From Streptomyces zinciresistens K42 (lineage in GTDB: Bacteria > Actinomycetota > Actinomycetes > Streptomycetales > Streptomycetaceae): 64,000 nucleotides of DNA. The position numbers and the translations under genes are program-made. The stretch is taken from contig NZ_AGBF01000001.1 of the NCBI RefSeq assembly GCF_000225525.1, forward strand, positions 202,419 to 266,418, in the 5' to 3' direction. This document shows, piece by piece, positions 8,094-15,893 of the stretch (position 1 is its first letter; the number at the start of each line of letters is the position of its first letter). The notes beneath the pieces were generated by a model. The model was not told the origin of the DNA. It searched no databases and was given only the letters and a program-made list of their open reading frames with translations.

Positions 8094-9685
8094 CCCCCAC
8101 CCCCCTGCTCCCCCTCGACCAGGCCCACAATGCGGCGCGCGTCGGCGGGAAGGCCGCCGCCCTGGCCCGGCTGCTCCGCCAAGGTCTGCCGGTTCCCGAG
8201 GGCCTGGTGGTCCCGGTCGGTACACCGGAGAGCGCGGTGCCGATCCTTGTGGACCACATCCTGGCCTGGGCGGAGGGGCGCGCCCCGTACGGCCTGATCG
8301 CCCGGTCCTCCGCCGTCGCCGAGGACGGCGCCGCCGTCTCGTTCGCCGGGATGTACGCCTCACGCTTCACCCCCGCCCGCTCCGGCCCGCTGCACGCTGC
8401 GATTACCGAGGTCCGCTCCTCCGCACTGCAGCCGACGGCGCAGGCCTACGCGCGGGCCCACGGCATCACCGCAGCTCTCGGGATGGCCGTGGTCATCCAG
8501 CCCGCGCTGCGCCCCACTGCCTCCGGCGTACTGGCAGCCGAGGTGCTCGCCGGCCGGTGCGTCCGCTGGAGGATCGAGGCCGTCCGCGGCCTGGCCGAAC
8601 CACTCGTCAGCGGCACCCAGACCGGCGAGGTCCACTCCGGCCTGCGTCACACCGCCCACCCTGTCCAGCCCGCCGAGCAGCGGATCATCCTCATGCCGGG
8701 TGCCCCCGACGAGCTGCGGCTGCCACCGGGGGAGTGGACGACGATCACCGGCGTCAACCAGGACGAGACACTCGCGAAGATCAAGACGTCACAGGAAGGC
8801 GTCCTGCACCTCCACGCGCCGACGCCATGGGCGGCTGATCCCGTGCTGAGCGAGGAACACCGCCTGACCCTCCTGGACAGCGCCGTTGTCGCGGCAGCCG
8901 CGTTGAGCCTCGAACGTATCGACCTGGAGTGGGCCTTCACCGCCGACGGCACCCTGCACCTGGTGCAAGCACGCCCGCTCACCCGCCCCCTCCACGAAGC
9001 CCGCGCAACCGGTCGGCACTGTGAGGACGGCTGGACCGGCATCCCTGCTGTCGCGGGCACCGCAGCGGGGCCGGCTGTTCGCATCGGCGAGGGCACAGCC
9101 CTGACCGGTGCCGTGCTGATCTGCGGCGCGCTCGGTCCCGAGGCGGCCGGCGCCCTGCTGGAGCAGCCCGCCGCAGTCGTCTCCACCACGGGGGGACCGC
9201 TCTCCCATACCGCGATCATCGCCCGCGAGCTCGGCATTCCCTGCGTCACCAACGTCAAGGCCGCGACCGCGATCCCCTCGGCGCGCCTGATCGAGGTCAA
9301 CGGAACTGAAGGCACCGTGCGGCCCGTCGCGGGCATTCCGGAGCAACGGACCGAGCGCGCCCGCCTGGACGGAGCGGCCGTCGTGCTCCAGCGCCTGCCG
9401 ACCACCGCCGCGCACGACGGGCGTGCCGCTACCCTCCTGCTGCACTCACCGGCAGAGCATCACCCTGTGCTCCCCACCCTCACGGCGTCGGCCGAGCACG
9501 GGACGGTGGGGGTGCTGATCGTGGACGAGGACGTCGCCACTCCAGAGCTGCCGGGGTTCCAGGTGATTCGTTTGAAGTCCCTCGGACGCCTGCTGTGGCC
9601 GGTGGACGGCGGAGACGTGCCGGAGACTCTTGTGACCGTCGACCCGAACGGCCGGGTCCTCCACAGCCGAGGCCTCCATGACTGA
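8090..9685 (+). CDS. PEP synthase/rifampin-phosphotransferase-like dikinase, short form
   Basis: A 531-residue protein with the PPDK/PEP-synthase ATP-binding domain (about residues 15-310: GGKAAALARLLRQGLPVPEG, IARSSAVAEDGAAVSFAGMY, DLEWAFTADGTLHLVQARPL) followed by the swivelling phosphohistidine domain (about 335-420) with catalytic His in TGGPLSHTAIIARELGIP. The large PEP-binding barrel of PEP synthase (~790 aa) and the helical acceptor domain of rifampin phosphotransferase (~865 aa) are missing; about 110 residues of unassigned sequence end the protein. Expected chemistry is transfer of the ATP beta-phosphate via His to an acceptor. It overlaps genes on both sides (ATGA, and 8 nt with the HAD gene). 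Confidence 0.82.
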   Translation: MTPTPLLPLDQAHNAARVGGKAAALARLLRQGLPVPEGLVVPVGTPESAVPILVDHILAWAEGRAPYGLIARSSAVAEDGAAVSFAGMYASRFTPARSGPLHAAITEVRSSALQPTAQAYARAHGITAALGMAVVIQPALRPTASGVLAAEVLAGRCVRWRIEAVRGLAEPLVSGTQTGEVHSGLRHTAHPVQPAEQRIILMPGAPDELRLPPGEWTTITGVNQDETLAKIKTSQEGVLHLHAPTPWAADPVLSEEHRLTLLDSAVVAAAALSLERIDLEWAFTADGTLHLVQARPLTRPLHEARATGRHCEDGWTGIPAVAGTAAGPAVRIGEGTALTGAVLICGALGPEAAGALLEQPAAVVSTTGGPLSHTAIIARELGIPCVTNVKAATAIPSARLIEVNGTEGTVRPVAGIPEQRTERARLDGAAVVLQRLPTTAAHDGRAATLLLHSPAEHHPVLPTLTASAEHGTVGVLIVDEDVATPELPGFQVIRLKSLGRLLWPVDGGDVPETLVTVDPNGRVLHSRGLHD

Positions 9686-10265
9686 TCTCCTGGGCGACAC
9701 CGCCGGCCTCATCGTGGACTGGGACGGCACGGTCGTCGACAACGGCCGGCGGCGTCTCGACGCGCTGCGCCAAGCGCTCGTGCCGTACGGACTCACGGTC
9801 GAGGAGGACTGGTACACGGTGCATGCCGGGCTGCCGGTACGCGACCTCCTGCGGGTCCTGGCCGGCGAGCGCGAGCTCCCGGTCGAAGAGGTCGTCCACG
9901 CCAGCCGGCAACGCCTGCTGAACGGGCCCCCGCCTGCAGTGATCACGGCGACCCTGGAACTGCTCGAGCAGGCCCGTGCACGCAGGATCCCCCGGGCCGT
10001 CGCGTCCAGCGCGGCCGCAGTCCTGGTGCACACCGGGATCGAGCGCCTGGGACTGAACGGGCTCCTTCCGATCGTGGTCACTGCCGAGTCCGTGGCGCGC
10101 GGCAAACCCGCTCCCGACGTCTACCTGGAAGCGGCGCGACAGCTGGGCGTGGCGCCCTCGCACTGCCTGGCGGTGGACGACGCATCCGACGGCATCGCCG
10201 CGGCCCGATCAGCGGGCATGCGGCTGCTCACCGTGAGCGGCACCACTCTGGTTCCGGTCACATGA
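9678..10265 (+). CDS. HAD-family phosphatase
   Basis: A 195-residue HAD hydrolase, probably a small-molecule phosphatase or phosphoglycolate-phosphatase-like enzyme. Motif I is IVDWDGTVVDN (nucleophile Asp and acid Asp), motif II SS in AVASSAAAV, motif III GKPAPDVYL with the Lys, and motif IV AVDDASDGIAAA with the metal Asp pair. A helical cap of C1 type lies between motifs I and II. The ATG overlaps the dikinase gene by 8 nt, so it is the last gene of the coupled set. It may remove a phosphate introduced by the kinase or dikinase encoded upstream, an inference from order. Confidence 0.87.
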   Translation: MTDLLGDTAGLIVDWDGTVVDNGRRRLDALRQALVPYGLTVEEDWYTVHAGLPVRDLLRVLAGERELPVEEVVHASRQRLLNGPPPAVITATLELLEQARARRIPRAVASSAAAVLVHTGIERLGLNGLLPIVVTAESVARGKPAPDVYLEAARQLGVAPSHCLAVDDASDGIAAARSAGMRLLTVSGTTLVPVT

Positions 10266-10279
10266 GCCACCGCGAAGGA

Positions 10280-11035
10280 TCACTGCGCACCTGGTGCGGC
10301 TCCCTCGGCAGCCGAGGCCAATCCCGTTGGGCGCAGCGGAAGCGTGCGGATGGTCTCCCACCGGTAGGTCCTTTCCTGGCGGCGGAGCTTCACCAGGTCC
10401 ACTGACGAGACATCGAGAGCTACCGGGGGAAGCGAGCGCAGTTGCGACACCACGTCGACGACCGGCGCTGCCGGGCGCTCGGCGTTGTTGTAGGCCACTC
10501 CCAGATGCGGCCGGAAGGTGCTGGTCGGCTTGCCGCCGGGCACGCCGGCTTGAGCACCGAGCGCGCTGAGCGCAGCGTGGAGGCCGACGAGCGGTCTCCA
10601 CGGGGTGAGGCTGAAGCGGACGGCACCGCGGCTGCCGGCAAGGGGATGAGCCAGAATGCGGAACTCACCTACGGACAAGTGCTCCGCCATGGAGATCAGG
10701 TGCTCGAGCTGGGGATGTGACACTCCTTCCGTGGCACCGATCCGGAGCAGGGTGACGTGCAGGCCGTCGGCGGGCACCAGGTCCATGCTGAGATGCTCGA
10801 GCGCGCCCTGGCAGTGCTCCGTGCGTCGCACCAGGGCGGTCGCGTCGGCGAAGGTGAGCATCCAGTAGTAGGCCTGCTGCCGTTCCGACCATCCCGGGCG
10901 ATCCCAGTGGTTCTTCATGCGGTCGACAGCTTGGAAGGCCCGCCAGTCGTGCTCGACAATCACGCGGGAGTCGTCGAGGTCGGCGGGGGGTGCGCAGGGG
11001 AAGGCCCTGGTGTCGACGGCCAGCTCGGGCGCCAC
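10280..11035 (-). CDS. 2'-5' RNA ligase-like 2H phosphoesterase
   Basis: A 251-residue member of the 2H phosphoesterase superfamily (LigT/AKAP7-like), enzymes that open or form 2',3'-cyclic phosphates or 2'-5' bonds. The first HxT motif is LHVTLLRIG (about residue 94) and the second is FRPHLGVAY (about residue 174), where HLG replaces HxT/S, a substitution that may affect catalysis. GTG 11035 has AGGAGATCC immediately upstream. It converges on the HAD gene and follows the regulator gene at 11052, from which it is separated by 16 nt, so it may be co-transcribed with the regulator/Nudix operon. Substrate unknown. Confidence 0.72.
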   Translation of the reverse strand: MAPELAVDTRAFPCAPPADLDDSRVIVEHDWRAFQAVDRMKNHWDRPGWSERQQAYYWMLTFADATALVRRTEHCQGALEHLSMDLVPADGLHVTLLRIGATEGVSHPQLEHLISMAEHLSVGEFRILAHPLAGSRGAVRFSLTPWRPLVGLHAALSALGAQAGVPGGKPTSTFRPHLGVAYNNAERPAAPVVDVVSQLRSLPPVALDVSSVDLVKLRRQERTYRWETIRTLPLRPTGLASAAEGAAPGAQ

Positions 11036-11051
11036 GGATCTCCTAGATATG

Positions 11052-12410
11052 TCAGGGCGCGATCTGAGCGCGCGAGCCGACCACGATCATTCCGGCCTGC
11101 GGCTGTGACCGCCACGTCCGCAGCTCCTCGGCATAGTCCCCCACATCGGGTTCGTCATGCCACCGCTCGGCGCATTGGTAGAGCTCGTTCGCGCGTTCCC
11201 ACACAGACCTGATGGGCGCGGTGGTTCCGGACCTGAGGGCTCGCCGGCCCAACGCCATGGCCTGCTCGACCTCGGGAGATGGCTGCTGCAGTAGGGCCGT
11301 TGCCGTATCGAGCCCTACCAGGGCGCGGCTCCAGTCGGAGTCGGAGTGTGCGATCAGCTCGTCGATCTGCTCCGCGTGCGTCAGGACCTCGGCTGTGTCG
11401 CCGAGCGAGAGGCGTGTGGTGATGGCGTTGGCCAAGGTGCGAGCCATGGAGTACGGCTCGAAGCTGATGCACGACGTGAGGCCGCCGGGCAGGGCGGCTT
11501 GCCGGTCGGAGAGCTCCAGGGCCTGGCCGATCGCCTGCTCGGCGCCACGCCGATCGTCGAGTCGGGCGAGCGCGCGGGAGCGCCCGTTGACGAGCAGCCG
11601 GATCGCCTGCGGGTCGTCCGGGGCGAGAGCGATTCCGGCCAGGGCTGCGTCGTCGGCTTCCGCGTACCGCTTCTGGTAGTACAGCCCCAGAGAGCGGGTC
11701 CCGCTCGCCCACATCTCCATGGGGACGTCGCCGACCTCGCGTGCCAGGGACTCCGCCTCCGAGCAGTACGCGTTCACCAGGTCATAGGTCGCACCAGCGT
11801 TGACGGCCATGTACCCCAGAAGCCCGGCGGCTTGGGAAGCGAGGCGGAAGAGTTCCGTACGGACCCGCGGGGGCTGCTGGCCGGCCAGGACGCCGTGCAG
11901 CATTTCGCGCACGACTCGGGCTTCGCCCGCCAGCTGCTGTGGCCCCTGCGCTTCGTAGCGGTCGATGATGCCCGAGATGGACCGTCTCACCATGACCAGG
12001 ACCGGGTCGTCCGCGTTGGAGCTGGTCAGCTTGTGCGTCTGGGCGACGACGGCCAGCGGGTCGTCGAAGCCGAGGCTGGCCGCCGATGCACTGGCGAGGT
12101 CAGCGCTGGCCCGCAGCGAGACCAGCGCCCCAGGTTCCACGGGCTCGAAGAGCCGCTCGGGGGCCATGTTGAACATGTGGCGGAGTACGAGATAGGCGTC
12201 CCGCCGGGGTGTGCTTTTGATCGAGCCGCGGCGGCCCATATACCGGTCGAAACTGCTGCGGGACACTTCGACGCGGGCGAGCCGGGGATCGTTCTCCTTC
12301 TCGGCGGCGCGCGCAGCGGCTTTGGCGAAGTGGATACAGAACTTCTCGTACGAATCCCACTGGTTCTCCTGGACCAGGAGCGCGAACCGCGTGGTGGTCG
12401 TGCTGGTCAC
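11052..12410 (-). CDS. Regulator-like protein, paralogue 1 (shared N-terminal domain)
   Basis: A 452-residue protein. Its first ~80 residues (FALLVQENQWDSYEKFCIHF ... VSRSSFDRYMGR ... VLRHMFNMAPERLFEP) match the N-termini of the proteins encoded at 12988-14310 and 15894-17396, with conserved W/F..F..HF, SFDRW/Y and a leucine-rich helix before LF. This looks like a divergent helix-turn-helix domain used by many streptomycete regulators. The rest is a helical TPR-like array, as in signal-sensing regulators. GTG 12410 overlaps the Nudix stop (GTGA), so it is translationally coupled. Longer readings through the Nudix gene are shadows. Target genes unknown. Confidence 0.75.
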   Translation of the reverse strand: MTSTTTTRFALLVQENQWDSYEKFCIHFAKAAARAAEKENDPRLARVEVSRSSFDRYMGRRGSIKSTPRRDAYLVLRHMFNMAPERLFEPVEPGALVSLRASADLASASAASLGFDDPLAVVAQTHKLTSSNADDPVLVMVRRSISGIIDRYEAQGPQQLAGEARVVREMLHGVLAGQQPPRVRTELFRLASQAAGLLGYMAVNAGATYDLVNAYCSEAESLAREVGDVPMEMWASGTRSLGLYYQKRYAEADDAALAGIALAPDDPQAIRLLVNGRSRALARLDDRRGAEQAIGQALELSDRQAALPGGLTSCISFEPYSMARTLANAITTRLSLGDTAEVLTHAEQIDELIAHSDSDWSRALVGLDTATALLQQPSPEVEQAMALGRRALRSGTTAPIRSVWERANELYQCAERWHDEPDVGDYAEELRTWRSQPQAGMIVVGSRAQIAP

Positions 12411-12991
12411 CGGGCTCCCCCCTCGGGTTCGGTGCGGACGGTCGGCTGCTGCTCTTGTGCCGGAGTACGGCCTGGGTTCCAGAGCGGCTGCCCGTTCTGG
12501 AGGTATCGGGGGATGCTCTCCCCCAAGGCAGCCAGGGCCTGCTCCGCTCGGCGCCGCTGACGGTCCCGGAGCAGGGAAAGCGCCTGGTCTTCGGGGAAGA
12601 AGGCGCACTCCGCAAGCTCCTCGTCGTGCGGTCGCAGCGTGGCGCACGTGTCCCAGGACAGTTGCCCGGCGTCGAAGACGAACGCCATGAGGTCGTCCCA
12701 CGGCCCGTGGGGAGGCACCCAGTCGATGCACAGGAGTGCGTACAGCGTGACGTCGAGCCCGAGCTCCTCGCGGAGTTCCCGCCGCACGGCATCGGTGGGG
12801 GCCTCGTTGGACTCCGCCATCCCGCCAGGAAGATCCCACCCCGGCTTGTAAGTGGGTTTGACCAGGAGAAGCCGACCGTCGGGGTCGCGAAGCAGCGCGT
12901 CGGCAGTCACCCGCTTGCGAGCCTGCTTGGCGTTGCCCTCGGCCAGGTAGGCATCCCACGCCGGCGTTCCGGGAGGAGGGGGTTTCGTCAT
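12407..12991 (-). CDS. Nudix hydrolase (between regulator genes)
   Basis: A 194-residue Nudix hydrolase. The Nudix box GGMAESNEAPTDAVRRELREELGL is complete at about residues 55-77, and WDLPGG precedes it as in ADP-ribose or NTP pyrophosphohydrolases. ATG 12991 overlaps the stop of the upstream regulator (ATGA), and its stop overlaps the GTG of the downstream regulator, giving a three-gene coupled unit regulator-Nudix-regulator. The arrangement hints that the Nudix enzyme makes or removes the ligand of one or both regulators, but this is inference. The C-terminal ~60 residues are Arg/Gln/Pro-rich and not part of the fold. Confidence 0.88.
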   Translation of the reverse strand: MTKPPPPGTPAWDAYLAEGNAKQARKRVTADALLRDPDGRLLLVKPTYKPGWDLPGGMAESNEAPTDAVRRELREELGLDVTLYALLCIDWVPPHGPWDDLMAFVFDAGQLSWDTCATLRPHDEELAECAFFPEDQALSLLRDRQRRRAEQALAALGESIPRYLQNGQPLWNPGRTPAQEQQPTVRTEPEGGAR

Positions 12992-14310
12992 GGATGCCTG
13001 CCCATTCCGGGACGAGCGTCGAAGCTGGCCAGCAGGGCCGAACGGCGACGGTTGACCTGTACCAACTGCTCCAGCACGTCCCGCACCTGCGGGACGTCTC
13101 GGAAGGGAGTGAGAGTTCGACTAAGGGCGTGCAGATGTTCGGTGACCCGTGACGAGCCGAGCGGCTCACAAGCGGCCACAAGCTGCACCCCGGTGGCACA
13201 GGCCGCTTCGAGGTCCCCACTTTGGACGAGAAGCTCGGCGAGCGCGGACTGGCTGAATGCCCGACTGCGGGCACGGTTCTCTCCACGCAACGCCACGGCG
13301 CGCTCGGCTTCGATGGTCGCCACACTGAGCATGCCCAGGTCGCGGAGGGCGAGCGCTGACTCGCTGGCGAGTGCAGCCTGATCGAAGGGGGCAATCCAAT
13401 GCGGGGGCGGCACAGCGGAGGCGTCTTCCAGAATTGCGCGCGCTGTTTCCAGAGCGCGTTGGGCGGCCACATCGTCTCCGATCCTGGCGTGAGCGCGACC
13501 CTCCATGGCGTGAAGGCGGGCGGTGAGCACCGGGATAGGTTCGGTGGTCGCCATGCGTTCATGTCCGCGGCGGGCTAGGGCCAGTGCCTGCCCGGCGTCG
13601 CCGAGTTGCAGGGCCAAGTGGCTCGTGCTCGCCAGGACGTTCGCTCCCACAGATGTTTCAGGAGTCGCGTGCGCGAGACCGAAGGCGACCCTGAAGTGTT
13701 CGGAGGCCTCCGTGTCGCGTCCCAGGTCATGGGCCATCCAGCCCGCCATTTCCGTGAGGACTGCTGCGGCCAGAAACACGTCAGCTTCGGGGGACCGCCC
13801 CTTGGGCCCGAACAGATCAACCGCGATGGAGGTCTGAAGATACTGCTGGAGCGACGAATAGACATGTCCAGCGCCGAGTTGACGATCCGCGTGCCTGAAC
13901 GACTCCAGCGCCCCCAGGTAGGGCAACGGGCCGGCGCTCTCGGGCGGTGCAGCTCCGGGCAGCGTGAGCAGGGGAGCGAAGTCAGGGGTGGGTGTTCCTG
14001 GCCCGGCCTCGGCTGTCGCGGCATCGGTGGTGCTGGGAGGCTCACCGGTTGGTGGTCCGAACAGCGCCACTGCCGGCTCCCCGAGCAGATGCTCCAGCAC
14101 ACGGCAGGTGGGAGGCCAGGGCATCCTCTTGAGGTCCCCGGCCAACCACCGGTCGAAACTACGAGACGAGACCGTGACCGCCGCCAGCCGCGGGTCGCCG
14201 TCGATACGGGCGACGTCGCGGGCGGCACGCTGGAAGTGGATGCTGAACGTGGCGAACACCGTCCAGTGGTTCTCCTCCACCAACTGCCGGAACCGGGTCG
14301 CGCGCCGCAT
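12988..14310 (-). CDS. Regulator-like protein, paralogue 2 (shared N-terminal domain)
   Basis: A 440-residue protein whose N-terminus (FRQLVEENHWTVFATFSIHF ... VSSRSFDRWLAGDLKRMPW ... RVLEHLLGEPAVALFGPP) aligns closely with those of the genes at 11052-12410 and 15894-17396. An acidic, Pro-rich linker (about residues 95-120) is followed by a long Ala-rich helical region resembling TPR repeats. No enzyme motif is seen. ATG 14310 gives the conserved domain start. The gene heads the coupled unit with Nudix and paralogue 1. The domain is common in streptomycete genomes as a DNA-binding head, but the DNA target here is unknown. Confidence 0.75.
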   Translation of the reverse strand: MRRATRFRQLVEENHWTVFATFSIHFQRAARDVARIDGDPRLAAVTVSSRSFDRWLAGDLKRMPWPPTCRVLEHLLGEPAVALFGPPTGEPPSTTDAATAEAGPGTPTPDFAPLLTLPGAAPPESAGPLPYLGALESFRHADRQLGAGHVYSSLQQYLQTSIAVDLFGPKGRSPEADVFLAAAVLTEMAGWMAHDLGRDTEASEHFRVAFGLAHATPETSVGANVLASTSHLALQLGDAGQALALARRGHERMATTEPIPVLTARLHAMEGRAHARIGDDVAAQRALETARAILEDASAVPPPHWIAPFDQAALASESALALRDLGMLSVATIEAERAVALRGENRARSRAFSQSALAELLVQSGDLEAACATGVQLVAACEPLGSSRVTEHLHALSRTLTPFRDVPQVRDVLEQLVQVNRRRSALLASFDARPGMGRHP

Positions 14311-14325
14311 CGCCTTCTCCCTGGC

Positions 14326-14793
14326 TCAGTTCGAGTCGCCGAAGGTGAGAAGGGGAACGTCATACAGATCCGGGCTCTGCGGCCGGGTCACCGTAGGGGC
14401 GGTCCACTCCTCGATGACGAGCTCGCTGATGAACTGCACGGTGCCGCCCAGGAGGTGACTCGTTAGTCCATCGGCAGAGGCCCCTTTCAGGCCGGCGGTC
14501 ACGTGGATGTGAGGTGCGACCTTGCTGTTCACGGTGTCCCACGCGAGCGTGCCGGCTCCGAGCACTTCGAGGGTCTCGACCTTGATCTCGTCCCACAGAG
14601 GGCGCTCCGGGTGCTCGAGTGGGCCGCACGAGCCCACCAGCCGGACACTGCTGAAGCCGCCGATGAACGTCGGGATGTGGCCAGCCCGGATCCCGGTGTC
14701 GCGGCAGAAGGCGTCCAGCGCAGGGAAGAAGTCTTCGCCATCATCGAGAGCGACGACGAACCGCCGCCCGGTGGTGACTTCAGTGGCACGCAT
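14326..14793 (-). CDS. PCC/DUF296 domain protein
   Basis: A 155-residue protein with the PCC (DUF296) fold, a trimeric ligand- or DNA-associated domain found in plant AT-hook proteins and stand-alone in bacteria. The key segment is VAPHIHVTAGLKGASADG with the conserved HxH, followed by HLLGGTVQFISELVIEEW. The N-terminus RRFVVALDDGEDFFPALDAF matches the usual LxxGEDl start. ATG 14793 is followed by the family start. Bacterial stand-alone members often bind metal through the His pair; no function is firmly known. It lies 15 nt upstream of the regulator operon and may be its first gene. Confidence 0.8.
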   Translation of the reverse strand: MRATEVTTGRRFVVALDDGEDFFPALDAFCRDTGIRAGHIPTFIGGFSSVRLVGSCGPLEHPERPLWDEIKVETLEVLGAGTLAWDTVNSKVAPHIHVTAGLKGASADGLTSHLLGGTVQFISELVIEEWTAPTVTRPQSPDLYDVPLLTFGDSN

Positions 14794-14832
14794 GTGGCTC
14801 CTCGATCTCAGAATTGGATCTTGTGGGGGAAA

Positions 14833-15840
14833 TCAGCGTCGGCGGAATTCGAAGGCGTCCCTGATCTCCGGCAGCTCTGCTCCGGAGCGCAGAAGGGCCA
14901 GCAGGAGGAGCCGGGCTTTACGCGGCTCCAGGCCGCCGCCGCTGATGAGGCCTCGCTTGAGCAGGTCTGTCTCGGAGCCGGGGCCGAAATCGTAGGTGTT
15001 GCTCAGGACGCTGCCCGCGCCGGTGCGGGAAGCAAGGATGACCGGCATACGGGTTGCCAGGGCACCCAGCGGTTCAGCCCATGTCTTGGGGGCGTGCCCG
15101 GCTCCGAAGGCTGCGATGACCAGGCCGTCCGCGAGGCCGGCGGCGGCATCCAGAAGGGCCACGGAGGCACCCAGGGTCGCCTGGATTACCTCCACGGACG
15201 CCGGACGGACCTGCGGCAGTGCCACCGGTGCCTGCCGTGGCACGGCGAAGTGAAAGCGGGGCTGGCCTTCCACCACGTGCCCGACGGGACCGGCGCCGGG
15301 CGAAACGAAGGCCGACGTGCTGGTGCTGTGGACCTTCTGCACGTGGCGGGCGGCGTGCAGTTCGTCGGCGAAGGCGACGAGTACGCCGAGGCCGCGCGCG
15401 GAAGGGCTGGCCGCGGTGTGCACAGCGGCCACGAGATTGGCCGGGCCGTCGGCGCCGGCCATCTCCGCGGTGCGCATGGCGCCTGTGATCACGACCGGGG
15501 CTTCCCCTGTGTACAGGAGGTCGAGGAGGAAGGCGGTCTCCTCCAGGGTGTCGGTGCCCTGGGTGATGACGAAGCCGGCCGTGCCGGATTGCGCCCGCTG
15601 ATTCAGCAGTTCGGCTATGGCGACGATGTCGTCGATCTCCAGCCAGGCGCCGGGGATCTGCCGGAAGTCCTGCAGCTCCAGCGTCGCAGCATCTGCCAGC
15701 TCCGGCACAGAGGCAACGAGATCGGCAGCCGCCAGACGGGGGGTCGCCCCGCTTCCGCCGCTCGGTGCCGACATGGCGATCGTGCCGCCGAGTGAAAGCA
15801 CCAGGACGGTGGGGCGCTGGGACCGCGGGGTGGAGATCAC
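14833..15840 (-). CDS. Asparaginase
   Basis: A 335-residue L-asparaginase of the bacterial type I/II family, hydrolysing L-asparagine to aspartate and ammonia. Both active-site motifs are present: VLVLSLGGTIAM near residue 15 (nucleophile Thr) and GFVITQGTDTLEETAF near residue 90 (Thr/Asp of the second motif). TGAMRTA and the C-terminal GLISGGGL are also family-typical. GTG 15840 starts the protein with GAAAGG upstream. No signal peptide is evident, so cytoplasmic. It lies between the regulator genes but has no clear mechanistic link to them. Confidence 0.88.
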   Translation of the reverse strand: MISTPRSQRPTVLVLSLGGTIAMSAPSGGSGATPRLAAADLVASVPELADAATLELQDFRQIPGAWLEIDDIVAIAELLNQRAQSGTAGFVITQGTDTLEETAFLLDLLYTGEAPVVITGAMRTAEMAGADGPANLVAAVHTAASPSARGLGVLVAFADELHAARHVQKVHSTSTSAFVSPGAGPVGHVVEGQPRFHFAVPRQAPVALPQVRPASVEVIQATLGASVALLDAAAGLADGLVIAAFGAGHAPKTWAEPLGALATRMPVILASRTGAGSVLSNTYDFGPGSETDLLKRGLISGGGLEPRKARLLLLALLRSGAELPEIRDAFEFRRR

Positions 15841-15893
15841 GGCGGCTGCCTTTCGGAGAAGTGGATCACGCAGTACGGGTCAGCGTCGGGCTC

